A DNA stretch of 57,288 nucleotides from Larix sibirica (GCA_004151065.3 NWUY0304075090.1:1-57288); one strand, 5' to 3'. Positions 10,814-22,880 are shown, counted from the stretch's first letter. The notes: generated from the sequence alone by a model not told the origin. Translations and numbers: made by a program.

Positions 10814-12900
10814 TTGGGCCGGGCTGAACCGGATACGAATATTGAATGAAGAAAGCACTTGCACAACCCCACAATCTTAATAATTTTGGTATAACCTTAT
10901 TGCCTTGCCCCCTCGAAGCTCTCTTCACCTGCCTCTTTACTTCTAAGGTTGTTATCACTTCTAGCTGTTTGGGTGGCATGCACTTATTTTACCAATCCGT
11001 GCCTTCTTTTTCGTCATTAAAACCAGGTAGAACATCCCATAGGACCACGGCTGATTCCTGTTGTATCTTTATTACCTATTACTTATCTTATTCTCCCAGC
11101 CAAGCCAATTGAGTTCAGACCTGAGACCTAACTTATAGACACCCCTTTTTAGAATACTTCATCACACTTTAGGATCAGTTCCTTATAATATAATATGACC
11201 TTACTTACCTTAAGAGACAGTTACAGTTTATATAATATAGATCTGATTGACCCATAGCCCCATAGCGCCCCATAGCAAAGAGCAATGAGTTTAAGGTCTC
11301 TTATAATACGAGGAAATATTAATATGATATTATCGTCTCTTGATACCCCTCCCCCTCATATTAATTATTCCCTCCTCAATATAAAGGATATTCTTTAAAA
11401 AGCCCCAGAGCCGCAAAGAGGATGTCTGGGCCTGTCAGTACATAGATTGAGAAGGATATTATTTACCCATTATGGAAACCCTCCCTCCTTGGCATATATT
11501 ATCTATGTAAATGGTTCATCTTGGTGCTTATTCTTCTGTTGGCCTGTCCATCCTTGGGAATATATATAAGAATTAAGGGTAAATAAAGAGAAAGAGAGCT
11601 CCAGGCCATGCTTTTCCTTTGATGATCGATCTTTTATCCAATAATATTACTGACATGATTCAAAATGGCTTTTAAGATCGTTCAAATGCATGTCTGAGAT
11701 CTAAAGGTAGGTAGGTATCATCTGGGTATCTCAACCACGATTTGATGGCTCTAACCCTTGCCCCGACATAATCCCAATTGACTCTCTAGAGCGTGAAAAG
11801 GCCTATTTAGATATAAAAGGTCTAGAGTTCCATCCGGGATCTAAAAGTGAATTTGAAAGGCCTAATTTGAAGGGCCTACTATATGTTGCTGGGAGGATTT
11901 CAGAAATAAGAAGGAAAGGCTTGCTTGACCAAAGGGAGGGCAAGGTATAAATAGGTTTGTTTAGTGATCCAGATGCAGTTATATAGAGAGGTAAATTGAA
12001 AATACCTACCTTTTTTATTAACGCATTATCTTGTTTTGCCAAAATACCAACAATTTACGCTTTATTAGAAAGACCCAGTGCTAACCCTTGAAGAGAGATC
12101 CATAAACTCCTAGCGAATATATAAGCACAACACCGAAAAATAGCAGAAGAATACACAATAAAGCCTCTTTTCTTCACCTTACTCCCAGGACAGCTCACGG
12201 CACACGAAGAATCCCTAATAAGAGCAAGCACAAGGTCGGTCATATTATAAAAATCATAAAACCAATATGCAATCAATATCCCTCAAAAATAAGAATCTAT
12301 CTTAACTAAACTAACTGCCTGCCATTAATAACTCCCATCTATCGTACGGAGACAGAGGAAATGCTTCCCCCTAAAGCTTATGAAAAGCGAATTATACCCG
12401 TCGATTCCGGCGTATAACGCTGTAGCAGTCCCAGGCATGAAAGAAATATATAGTAGCAGTCTTTCCTCGCAAAAGTAATGCTACTCTCCCAGAGATTTGC
12501 ATTCGGGCCTTAAAGGCAGCCGGCGGCGCTGGAATCAATCAAAAACTAGGGATTTTTTTTCCCATCATGAGAATAGGGACGTTCCTTTCCTTTACAAATG
12601 CAGATTGAAACTTCCCGTCTAGCCCCAATATACACACAAAAATACACTTTAAAGATCGCAGAGACCAAAGTGTTTAGAAGGAGTTCAGCTAATTGAACAC
12701 CCTTAAATAGAAGGAAGGTATCTAACCTACACAACTATGAATTGAAACACAGGTCTTTTACAGGGAGAGGAGGGTGAAAGCACAGGATAAATAGCGTATA
12801 TTAATTGGTCGAGTGTGTTTCTAAATAGCCTTTTCTTTCCCGCTGGTCAAGTGTATAAAGACCCTTTTTCCAAACAAAGTGTGTCATACGCAGATAGCCC
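10814..12900. other. Spacer without recognisable genes
   Basis: Open frames of 60-90 codons on both strands match nothing known to me. A CATAGCCCCATAGCGCCCCATAGC triplet repeat lies at about 11255-11278. One AAGG-ended element copy is listed separately. Confidence 0.5.
11911..11945 (+). mobile_element. AAGG-ended 35-bp element, consensus-like copy
   Basis: The clearest copy: 35 bp beginning AAGGAAAGG and ending GGGCAAGG, with core CTTGCTTGACC. AAGG at both ends could be a terminal direct repeat or a target duplication. The same sequence recurs in both orientations across the window (19162, 40547, 47480, 48027, and diverged at 1, 396 and 52584). Confidence 0.85.
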
Positions 12901-12904
12901 CTTA

Positions 12905-13345
12905 ATGAAGATCTCCCTGATGAGCACCTTTGAGGATCCTTAGTACGGAGATATTGAAGTTTATTTGCGCACACAAAACTTTGGCCCCACCTTTCACGTA
13001 ATGATCGATGTCGTATATGTCACCAGGCTTCTTGTTATCTCCTCATTGGCTATATTTTGATAGGCAAGGATTCAATACCATTTATGTAATTGTCTTACTA
13101 ATGAGGAGGCCAAACAGGTATTAAATGACCGTCATAGTAGTGCTTGCAGTGGTAATCCCTATGGGATGGCTACAGCCCAAAAGATCATTAGGGCATGCTA
13201 TTTTTAGTCCACTCTATTTACTGATTGCATTAAAGCAGTAAAGCGATGTGCTAATTGAAAATATACGCCCCCAAGGATTGAGCTCTACCGGCCCCATTGC
13301 ACCTTGTCATCACCGTCGGCCCCTTTGGCAATTGGGGGATCCACT
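12905..13345 (+). pseudogene. Ty3/gypsy pol fragment: integrase zinc-binding domain and start of catalytic core
   Basis: Frame-shifted fossil of the RNase H-to-integrase junction. About 13045-13250 reads as the HHCC zinc-binding domain of a plant gypsy integrase: LNDRHSSAC, then GMATAQKIIRACYF, a stop, and DCIKAVKRCAN. The first Cys of the CxxC pair is kept (RCAN) and the second is lost. The next 90 bp (13250-13340) match the start of the core in another frame, ending VGPFGNWGIHF, the block that carries the first catalytic Asp in this family (here His). The core beyond this, the C-terminal domain and the upstream RT are missing. It is surrounded by CpG-normal spacer, so it is a small isolated insert. 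Confidence 0.8.
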
Positions 13346-14000
13346 TTATAGAGTGCAAACCTATATATATACACATTATGGGAATTGTGCTATGTGAATG
13401 GGGCTCTACTAGGTAATGGGTAGTAATTGTGGTGCTATGTGAATCGGGATCAACTAGGGCCTCGTGCTATGAGGACCGTATCAATCAACGCTATTGAGTG
13501 CATATCTGGCAATTAACAAAGCCTTTCACTATGACCCTAAGCTATTCGTTAGATATAATTCGTCCTAAGCTTATAGCATAAATTTTATTGCAGCGCAAAC
13601 CCTGTTCCAATCTTTGTAATAGGCGTTCTTTCTCCGAGGTGTTTCTAGTGTCGTCATCATGTGCTTCCGTATTCATAGCAGCAGAACCTGTTTCAGTTCA
13701 AGCAGCAAAGGAGGGAGCATCCTAACCCGCAATAATGCCCACAACATTCCAAATCCGGAGCAGATCCCGTTCCCGTAGCAGCATAGCTAGTTGCAAAGCT
13801 ATAGGAAGTAAATGGTTACTAGAGTAATAAGTCTTTGCATAATTACATATCTAAATCATGAATTTATTTCAACTCATGTCACATGTTTGAAGGGCAAGGA
13901 TTTAGATAAAGAGCGTAATTACATAATGAAAGATTGGCTCGCTTCGCTCCTTTGTTTTGAATTTATTTGCCTAGCGTAATTACATATATAAATAATGACT
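13346..14000. other. Spacer with three-copy GTGCTATG repeat
   Basis: No gene. GTGCTATGTGAAT(G/C)GGG occurs at 13387 and 13432, with a decayed third copy at about 13464. The 12-mer GCGTAATTACAT occurs at 13913-13924 and 13974-13985. Confidence 0.65.
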
Positions 14001-14339
14001 GGAAGAAATATTTTTACTAAAAGGAAATCTTGATTCTTTTCATTGTCATCATGTCTATAGGGAGCTCAATATGGATGCAGATAAGGAATCTAAAGAGGGT
14101 TTGCAGATGGAAGATGGGTCCTGGCACATCACATAATTCATAGAACAGACTCGCTTTGAGTATTATCACAGGCCTTTCCATGAGTTTATCCATACGTAAT
14201 AAAACTTCTGCTCTCATAAAAATTTGATACTTTATACTTTTCTGTTTTTATTTTCTTTTTGGGACAGCTATGTATTGTTGGTTATACTTTTTTTATGTAA
14301 TATTTTGTAAGGTGGGTGAACATGACCTATACACAAAAA
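14001..14339. other. AT-rich, CpG-poor spacer
   Basis: Transition from the CpG-normal spacer into the CpG-depleted island. A 66-codon reverse open frame (14217-14017) has no recognised features. Confidence 0.4.
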
Positions 14340-16540
14340 TACCACTCACTGAGGAAGTAAGGGTGTTAAAATTGCCTCCATTAAAACAAAGCCAGTCTAA
14401 ATGGTAACCCAGATCATTACATGTAAGATAGTGAGGTAACAGAAGAAAGGGGATTGCACCAATGTCATCCTATAACTTGTAGATGCATGTGCAGAAGGTA
14501 AGTGTATCAACTATTATTAGTACTAAATGAATCAACTTATTACATAAGTTAATGAGGCCCACATGAAGGGGTATTCAATTATGGGTGCTTTTGTTGGCAT
14601 TTGCCTTGTTCAGTTGGGAAGCCCTATAAGGACACACGTTGTTGTCACCTAAGAAAGGAGGTATCATTTCTATAGTTTACAAACCACGGAGGTCACAGAA
14701 ATATATAGATAACCTTTAGTTCAATGACAGGATGACACAATGAAAGAATAACTATTTGAAACTGGTGGCGATGGAGATGAATACCCTTACAAGTAGTCTG
14801 ATTCCAACTTTGGTCAATTCATAGGAAGACCAGAAGCATGAAGGACAAGATGATGAAGAAATGTTATAGACTACAAGCATTAAAATATGGCATGCACTTA
14901 ATAAATAGAGGACACCATGTAGATAGAAGGTGTGAGGCATATATTAAACCATGCCATAGCAATGGTAATGATCAAGGTGCTCACAAAGGACACTAAGTAT
15001 GTAGAAGTCATTCTACATAAGGTCCACACAAATTATGACATCATTAAATTAATCACAAGAGATACCCATTAAATGAGCTACAATTCTATATTCCAACTGG
15101 GCACCACAGGTAGAGAGGATGAGGCGGGGGATGCACAAAGTAACATATAGACTTCAGTATAGAACATCATACTGCTGGCACATATGAACCTTATAGTATG
15201 ACTACACTTCAAAACCTTCCATACTACGGGCATAAATGCACTCTTCATAAGATTTTATAAGGACCCACTAGACTTTAGCCATGGAAATTGGTAATAAGCT
15301 CATCACAATAGAGCAACTCAACTCAGAGCTATAATGAGACATGTAGATTGGCCAAAATAAATTAAGTCAAGTTACAGAGGAAGGAGATAGCATGAGGTAG
15401 AAAAATAAAACATTAACAAGTCAAATTGAATAATTCTACACAGATTCAAATTTGTGTGGCCATCAATATAAGTAGCAGACCCAGAAGTAAAGGATATAAG
15501 TATAAATAAACCACCCTTTATATTATTGAATAGATTAGAACCTTCCTACTATAAATTGCATAATTAATTTATTAAGAAAACCTAAAGATTTCTATTTATT
15601 CAGATAGAATACAAGGCGATTATCAAGCCAAAGTATTGATGGACAACATAGAGCCCTCGGTACATCAAGTGGAACAGGTAAGAACTCAATCAAGGTTGTG
15701 ACTAAACATACTAGTAGATTATACTCAATAATCACTAACTGGTTGAGCATCAAGTGGGTAAGAGAGGTGCTAGTGGCACCCTACAGGAAAAGGTAAAACT
15801 ACTACAAGTTGACGCTGAGACAACCTTGGATCTAGCACTTATGTAACACAAGTAGGATGAGATAAATGAGTTACAAAATAAAATAGATCATAGTGTAATA
15901 GTCTTGATCATTGAGACTAAAGGCTATGGAGAAATGTAGTGACTTCCATTAGCTAAACTCCTTTATATACATGAAATGACAAATAGTGTAGGTAATGTGA
16001 CGAGAGCATGGAGATCAAAGAAAGGAATAATATTTCATCAATGAGCCAACTACTTGTATACAAATAGTTGTAATGACTAAACACATTGAAGGATTTCCAG
16101 GAGCAAGTGATGAAGGTGGTCCCATAATTGGCCCCTTCATTTGGAGTGGACAGCCAGAGTTGAGCCAAGGATAAGACAATAGGTTTGGTCAGGGTTTGTT
16201 GGCCACTTCATTTTGATTGAATACATAATGGAACCATCTCATGGATAGCATAATCCAAGTTGCAACACTTAGACTAAAGTCCATTGGTAGGAATAAAGAT
16301 GACTCCATGTTACAGGAAGCATTAACAAGGATATCAGGTTTCAATCCAATGTTTTGAGGAATAAAGTGGTTAAAGACTACAAAATATTGGAGATATATGA
16401 GCCATTCAACTAGGAGATAGCACTAACTACACTAGCACTAAGTCAACGACATTGGTGACCCTTATTACCTAAGGGTACCATTATTTATATGTAAAGGATT
16501 CAACCTATTTTAGGTTAGATTTCAACTTCATTATAAAGGA
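14340..16540 (+). pseudogene. Coiled-coil coding fossil upstream of an LTR
   Basis: Strongly CpG-depleted. Forward-strand fragments read as helical, Glu/Lys/Leu/Gln-rich protein: about 15285-15430 (ITIEQLNSEL and TEEGDSM), and about 15755-15925 (GTLQEKVKLLQVDAETTLDL, then DEINELQNKIDH). Around 16340-16450 there is KVVKDYKILEIYEPFN. Stops are again mainly TAA/TAG. No protease, RT or zinc knuckle is seen. An LTR of the TGTTGG family follows, the same order as at 1.1-4.1 kb. A retroelement gag or an additional ORF near the 3' LTR is the likely origin; the family is not identified. Confidence 0.45.
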
Positions 16541-16550
16541 TTAATAGAAA

Positions 16551-17013
16551 ATGTTAAGTCCGGTGTCTAGTATCTTGTTGCATTCCTTCTAATGCAATGA
16601 TAGATTTGTAATGATGTTCTAGTTAATTAATTAATATTATTGGAATGAATCCCTCATTTCAAATAAGTTTTATGGTGTTAATGGTATATTTTAATGAGGT
16701 GTCATTTCTAGCCTTACACTCTTATGTTTCTCCATCTGCTTATATGTTTTTAGAAATGGTCATGTTATTTATGTTAAATGATTCATAATATGTGGATCTA
16801 ATGGTTAATAGATATGTTGGATGTTCTACCTGGTAAACATGAGTCTAGTGATGGTTTTATTTGTCACATGTTCTAATTCTCCCACGATCTTAAGTCTTGG
16901 CAATGCACCTCAAGTGAGACCTTCATATCCTGAGTGATTTTTATGTTAGTGCTAGACTACAACCCCTTTATCGGACACCCATGTGGACATTGTTCTACTC
17001 ATTTAAGCCAACT
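16551..17013 (+). mobile_element. Diverged LTR of the TGTTGG family
   Basis: Begins at about TGTTAAGTCC. The end box 16906-17013 follows the same order as in the 19.2-kb and 50.4-kb LTRs: CTCAAGTGAGACC, a CTAGACTAC segment, CCCTTTATCGG, then AGCCAACTATGG, where the other copies have GCCAACAAATGG before the primer-binding site. The primer-binding site itself is no longer recognisable. Left boundary approximate. Confidence 0.6.
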
Positions 17014-17869
17014 ATGGTGTAACTAGTTATGAACCAATCTTATATCCCCCTCAAGTAATGATGTTCACTCATATAGCGGTTATTTCCATAGCATCAAGCC
17101 TCAAGGCCCATCGCTAAACATTTCTAATATTAGCTATGTGTTACCTCCTATCTTTGGCTTCCCATTTATTAAATAACTATAGGAAATTTTTAGTGCTATG
17201 CCACATATTTCGATAATGGCCTCATCCTTGTTGTCATGGACATGGAAATTTTAATGCAATGTAGCCAACTTGTTTACAATGGAAGCACCATGAAGGAGGT
17301 AAATTCCCATCAAGCCTACCCCCTTATTCTTCTAACCTTGGTTTATATTATGATTTCCTCCCATAGAGGGATCCATCATGAATACATTCTTATCAAACCT
17401 CTCTTAAAATGCCTGTCAAACTCCATAATCCTCACTATAGTTAGTATTTATCATATAGAAGTCACAATATAGGATAGATATGGAACTATATTTATTGAGT
17501 GGTAAGCAATGGTACAAATCATGACCCCACTTGTGATAGCTCCCAAAATTCCACCCATGTCTTCCCAATGAATAAATATGACATAGCAGTAATTTACCAC
17601 AAAACCATGTGGAATTTATTGTTACAGCCTAAATGAAAACACCCCTAGTGTCATAAGAGCAACAGGTAAATGAGGGGACGATGTATAAGTACATTTTGAA
17701 AAACCCTTTTTCCTCTAGGTGTACAAGGAATAAAAAACCACCAATTTGAACCATAGACATCGGAATGGAAGAAAAGTTTTTAATAATGTTCTAGAAGAAC
17801 ATATATTTCGACTTGAGATGTCGACATTTCTCCACATATGCTAATAGAATATAATTAACTTACTAAGTC
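17014..17869. other. CpG-poor sequence without a firm call
   Basis: Open frames, including 17236-17472 (+), show no family resemblance. It may be an extension of the reverse-strand transposon relic at 17870-18800. Confidence 0.4.
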
Positions 17870-18800
17870 ATGTCTAACAAATCTCCTTCTATCAAAGAGA
17901 TCAAACCATTTTCATTTGAAAATAACACATCTATTATCTCCTAAATGGTGCCAACATAATAAATTTGTGCTTCTATTGGGTTTGCATCTCTTGAACTTAC
18001 ATGACTTATTTTATTAAATGCAATAAACACACCTCTCCCTTTTGTCGAGTGGCTCCTTCGTCGCCCACAATCACATATTTCTTTTCCATGATCCACACAC
18101 TCCACTCAAAAATGATGACTATATGCCTACATCACAATATATGTTTGTACTTTCATGCATAGATAGATTTGCATATTAAAAGAAATAATTAATCTTAAAC
18201 TTGTAACGGGACATAAATATGTTTAATTTCAATATATGTAGTTAATCTCATCCTCTACATACAATACTTTTCCATCCAATTCCAATGTTGAATGCATCTA
18301 CTTCACTTCCCTTGTTCTGTAGATCCAATTTTCAATTTGCTCCTTCAACCATGTGTTTGTGTACTCTGCGAGCCATTGATCATGTAATTGTTTAGGGAGT
18401 TTAATACGAGGGTTTTACCTTATAAATGATTATATATATTAATTTCATTTTGACACATCTCATCATACATTACCATCCATTTATTGCTAGCCTTCATATT
18501 GAATAAAATGAATTTATTCCTTCTATCCCATTCATCCTCATATGTAATGTTAGTGAGAACTTAATAAAATAAGGAAAATAGTTATTCATTAAAAAACACA
18601 ATTAGAACCATATATGTAAAATAAGTATATTACTAAAAAACAATGTTTCTCCATTTGTTTCAAGTTCTCCCCTTTTAATCGCTCTTCATCATGAACACTA
18701 TCCCACATGATTGGAGCATATGCATGCATTTGTTTAAATAACTTGGACATAAAAAGGAAAGATTCATTAATTATGTACCCTTCATCCATGCATCCCCAGG
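17870..18800 (-). pseudogene. Probable CACTA (En/Spm)-type transposase-associated fragments
   Basis: Read leftward. 18789-18600 begins DEGYIINESFLFMSKLF, like the (A)EGY-x-x-E-x-x-x-F-x-x-x-x-L block of the TNP2-associated region in plant CACTA elements. About 18540-18430 reads NKWMVMYDEMCQNEI, and 18390-18310 reads WLAEYTNTWLKEQIENW, like the segment before the conserved C-terminal part. About 18030-17900 gives IYYVGTI, a stop, then EIIDVLFS, resembling the YGV-x-x-x-I-x-E/D-x-x-Y block. Order and strand agree with a CACTA protein, but each match is weak and there are several frame changes. No DDE catalytic residues or CACTA termini are seen. Confidence 0.4.
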
Positions 18801-19161
18801 GTGTGTATGTTACCTTAAAAACCCCTTAAGTGTTTTAATGTACTACTCTAGGAAAAACATCCATCTGCAACTCACCACACCAAAGAATTAAATATATTAA
18901 ACCAAATGTACCAAAATATGGACTTCAGTATCCATAAAACTAGTGGGCAACTCTTTCTAAAAAAGAAAAAGAATTTTTAGTATTTAATTGTACCATTTAG
19001 GGATGATCGTGGCATGTATCTCTTTGGATGTGATCTACTAAATTAAAGAAAATCCCAATTACCATATGTTTAGTAATTTCATATAAGTCACAATACTTGA
19101 GATTTTTACGTACATACACATTGAAAGAAATTTATGATCTAGAAAAAAATGAAATAAACCA
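18801..19161. other. AT-rich stretch, nothing recognised
   Basis: Low CpG, no open frame of note and no repeat partner in the window. Confidence 0.4.
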
Positions 19162-19198
19162 CCTTGCTCTCCCTTACGGTCAAGCAAGCTTTTCCTTA
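19162..19198 (-). mobile_element. AAGG-ended short element, reverse copy inside the nuclear-like island
   Basis: Reverse complement of the family with a few changes (CCTTGCTCTCCCTTACGGTC...CCTT). It lies inside CpG-depleted sequence, 33 bp before the 19232 LTR. If the island came from the nucleus, this copy inserted after arrival. Confidence 0.8.
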
Positions 19199-19231
19199 AA
19201 AACACAAATAATCATCTAATGGCATGATGTA

Positions 19232-19948
19232 TGTTGGGCCCTTCGTTTTGGATAAGGGACTTGAAGAATAATGGAGGGATGAGATAGCACCGCAAGGGAT
19301 TCTCAAGATCAGCAGCAATGGCAATGCAGGATCAGGACAGCAGCGGATGTCGGGCCCAAGGCAGTTACAAGCATTAAAGATCCATTAGGTAGTTTACTGG
19401 GAAGGGAGATTTACATAGTCAATCTTAACCTGGTGCATATATGTATAAAATCCCTCCGAGGCTAGGTTAGAAAGAGTTACTTGTTTCTATTTGGTAGTAG
19501 TTGCTAAGGGTGTTGGTAATTATTATAGAACTATTGATGGGTATCTACTGGTCTATTGTGGAACCCCACTATATGACCTGTCTATGATGAATGAAATGGA
19601 TGAGTTTGGCCCTTTCAATTTTGTTTTTTTTTGCTATTATGGTTTTTCTTTCCCTTTATGCATCTGTTATATTTCCATTATTTTTATGGATGAAGTATGT
19701 TAGCTGTAGATGTATGTTAGATTATCTGTGTTACCTGTGGTACTATGGAGAATGCTTGCATAACCCATAGCTGAGTAGAGATGACTAGTATAAACCCTAC
19801 TCTTTCTCCTCCCATCTTTCACGGTTTCGACAGCACTTCGGGTGAGACCTTATTCCTTCGAGAGGATTGAATATGCCAGCGCAGCTAGACTATAGCGGAG
19901 CCTTTGTTGGCAACCTATGAGAACTCTGGTCTCCATTTTGTGCCAACA
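19232..19948 (+). mobile_element. LTR of a Ty3/gypsy element (717 bp)
   Basis: Starts TGTTGGGCCC and ends GTGCCAACA, giving the 6-bp inverted ends TGTTGG/CCAACA. The conserved end box starts at about 19833 (CACTTCGGGTGAGACC). A primer-binding site follows two bases after the end, which fixes it as a 5' LTR. The same start and end occur in the LTR at 50413-50775. No matching 3' LTR was found downstream, so the element is broken. Confidence 0.85.
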
Positions 19949-19950
19949 AA

Positions 19951-19967
19951 TGGTTCTGTTGCTGGGA
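19951..19967 (+). other. Primer-binding site, tRNA-Asp type
   Basis: TGGTTCTGTTGCTGGGA lies two bases after the LTR end. It is a diverged form of the TGGCGCCGTTGCCGGGGA site, complementary to the 3' end of tRNA-Asp, that Athila-like and related plant gypsy elements use. Confidence 0.75.
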
Positions 19968-19989
19968 CCTACTTTAATAAGGATATTGA

Positions 19990-20768
19990 AGTAGGATGAG
20001 TGGTAGGATTTATAAGCATGGCATTCAATACTGGTTTGAAAAGATGTTTGAGGATTTTGTAGCCCAAGAAGAAGAACTAAGGGAATGGGACATGTGGAAC
20101 TGTCGATAACTCATTCTATAATGACGATCCTAGCAAAGATCAGTATGAGGTATTTTGGATTGAGTTCCCTGTAGTCTGTATAAGTGGTTGAAGAGATTAG
20201 AAGAAGCCCCAAAGTATAAGAACCGGTGAAAAAGGGTTCTAAACTAGACTGTCAATAATCTGATCATGCTCCAACGATTGGATCATCAAATCACTTGAGT
20301 AGTGGATTTCTAGGTAGAAAATATAGTAGAAGGATACATTGTGGAATTTATTTAAGCAATAAACGTCGAGCTCCCTTCTTAAACACTGCTTCCACTTTGG
20401 ATCAATATTTTATTGGTAGAAGAAGGAATGATGCCATTCGATCCCATGGACATGGCTGAGTAGAACTCTCTCACCGGGGGTTGGGCGGGGATGGTGCTAG
20501 TAAGACATAGACGGTGGGAAGACGAAAATAATGGGGGGGATCAGAGTAGAGTGAGAGGGTAGAACGAGTCCTGAGAAGGGTAGCAATTATAGATTGGTGG
20601 TGGTTATACCAAATGAAGGTAGTAAAAGAAAAGAGGGAACAGTTATAGAGAGAGATTGACAGTTAAGGGAGCATTTAAGGAAGGTTGAGAGAGCTGCAGA
20701 ATTTGAAGAGACGGGGAGAGTTGTCCAACGCTCAGTTGAGAGAGAAAGGATTAACACTGGAAGGGAGT
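19990..20768 (+). pseudogene. N-terminal gag fragment of the TGTTGG-family element
   Basis: Protein-like patches directly after the primer-binding site. The segment from about 20129 (DQYEVFWIEFP) matches the corresponding region after the second LTR of the family (about 50932, DTYEVIWVEFP). A second shared block is at about 20310-20345, matching about 51110-51150. At least two frame changes and several stops separate it from the well-kept part of gag that starts at 20769. The role would be the structural capsid precursor of the retrotransposon. Confidence 0.7.
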
Positions 20769-22880
20769 CCAGTAAAAGGAAGTAGCGGTGAAGGGGTGTC
20801 TATGGAATCAGAAGAAAGGAAGGAAATTCCTTTGGAAATAAAAGTATAGACTGAATAAGTGGAGCTTACTTCAGAAGAAGCTATGGAACAGCCTGAACCC
20901 AAGGAACTAGTAGATACAAAAAAGGGTTAATATTTTGATGAGACCGTCATAGACATATTCTAGCTATTCCAAGAAGAATAACCTCCCCAACTTAAGGAAG
21001 TCTTACCAAATGTGGAAGAGACAAAACTAGACCCAACCTTCCCCCAGGTAATTCCAAGTGATAAGGCACATTCAGCGAATTATCCTACTTTGTAATCTCC
21101 TATTTTTCCAAATAGTAATAGTATGAATAGTAATAGTAGTGGAGGACAAATTGGGGGAATTCAAGGAAATAAGACTTCAATTTTGGGTTAGAATCAGAAT
21201 TTGTTTATGCAGCCACGATCAAACAAAAGGTTTTATTTTCATAATAACTACACCTATTATAATGGTAGGGAATCAAGGAGGATCCCCTATTAGATTACTT
21301 GAGTTATGGGGCAAGGGAGAGGAAGATGCGGAACAACATAGGTTCCTTGTGAAGCTAGATGTAGATCTAAGGGGACCATAGATGTGAATAAGTTGATTGA
21401 GTTTTAGACTACACTTAGGGATAAAGGCTTACATTGGTACATAAAATTGATAGACTGACCACTAGGAGGAGTAGGCCTTACCCTACCTGAAGTAAAGCAG
21501 TGGTTTATCACTGAATTTCAGTAACCCAAGTCATAACCATAGAGTGTAGTAAATTTGAAAGAAATTAATAAAATAGTGGAAGAAAAAGCATGGGAGTATG
21601 CTTAGAAGTTCTGAGACTTGATGGGGAAGTTTACATTATAAATACTAGATATGCAGCATAAAGAATGGTTTATTCAAGGATTACTGCCTTTTACTAGGAT
21701 TTAACTCACTCAACATAAGATTGCTGACTCTAGGGAAGCCTTAGAATAGGCTAAAAGGATTTAATCTATGTAAAGATACCTTAGTAACCATGTGGTTGCA
21801 TAGAGTGGTGCATCCCTTTAGTTATGTAAAGTCCATAATAAGATAGCTACCTTGACTGAACAGATACAAGTATTGACTAAACTCAAGGTGGGTAGGGAAC
21901 AACTATGGTGTGTAGGTTGTCGAAGAGAGGGACATTTGGCTACTGAATGTCCAATAATGAGAGGAGTCTTCTCAGCTAGTTCCCTATTGATAGGGAGACC
22001 TGTGGTCAGTGTTGTGCAAGTGGCTATGGCTTCTCCATTTCATAAAATGGCACTGTATCAAGGTGAACCTTCTATTCAGTAGGCTACTTCAAGAGAGTAT
22101 TTTTATATTTGAAAATCTTATGGTCATCCTCTGAGACATTGCCCCATATTGCAAAAATATACCTATGTTCGGAATACCACTTACTGTGAATTATGTTCAT
22201 CCTCTACCTATAGTACCGACAAGTGCAGTGCTTTGGATGCCTTGGAAGATATGCTGGATAGGACCTCTTTTAGGGTATCAGAGGAATCTAAGGGAGGATA
22301 AGGTCATGGAAGAGGAGGCTACCGAGGAGGAGGTTATAGAGGAGGAAGGACTAGTGGGAGGACTTGGCCCCCTAGGTGTTATAAATGTGATGAGGTAGGG
22401 CACGTATCTAGGGATTGTCCTCTCCCTAGGTGACCTTGGTGTTTTCACTACAGGACTAATGGCCATACTATAGAAGAATGTCCAGATATCATTGAAAAGT
22501 GGAAAGTCCATGCAACAAAGAGAACAGATAATTTCTTGTATTCAGAATCTAGGCCTACTACAAAAAATGCTAAGATTAATGTTGTTACCAGGGGAGGATT
22601 TTGAACTAACCATGATGCTATTTAAAAAGCAATTGATAAAATTCAGAAGGTTGGACCTGGAGCACCCTAGTTTGATGCTACTCAGCATAAGGCAATTTTT
22701 AGAGAAGCTATTGAGATGTTACATAAAATGTATGTGCCTACTACTCTTGGAGCTCTGAAATGTACCAAGGATACCTCTACTATACCTGTATACCCTACTC
22801 AGAGCTATAGGAGGGCACCTGCGGGCAAGTCCTAAGGTAATTATAATAAGACTGTTGATCTTTGGTTTTGGTTCTTTTTT
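20769..22880 (+). pseudogene. Ty3/gypsy gag with several CCHC zinc knuckles, riddled with in-frame stops
   Basis: A single frame can be read almost throughout; a local shift lies near 21290-21365. Order: acidic linker (20.8-21.1 kb); capsid-like region (about 21300-21800) with WGKGEEDAEQHRFL and KLIEF before a stop; first zinc knuckle 21906-21950 (CVGCRREGHLATEC); a damaged second one at about 22100-22140 (YGHPLRHC, its first two Cys replaced by Phe and a stop); a Gly/Arg-rich linker; a perfect CCHC at 22376-22419 (CYKCDEVGHVSRDC); and another at 22440-22482 whose second Cys is Tyr (CFHYRTNGHTIEEC). From 21363 to 22880 I count 22 in-frame stops (8 TAG, 9 TAA, 5 TGA) and no frameshift. Nucleic-acid-binding gag is certain; the exact lineage is not. 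Confidence 0.85.

Noticed and set aside
22165-22398. Open frame with Glu-rich tail (EEEATEEEVIEEEG)
   Set aside because: It overlaps the zinc-knuckle frame of gag and comes from its GGAGGA codons read out of frame.
21363-22880. Alternative genetic code with UAA/UAG read as glutamine
   Set aside because: TGA stops also occur in the frame, zinc-knuckle Cys are damaged, and similar stops affect other dead elements; decay by C-to-T change explains it more simply.
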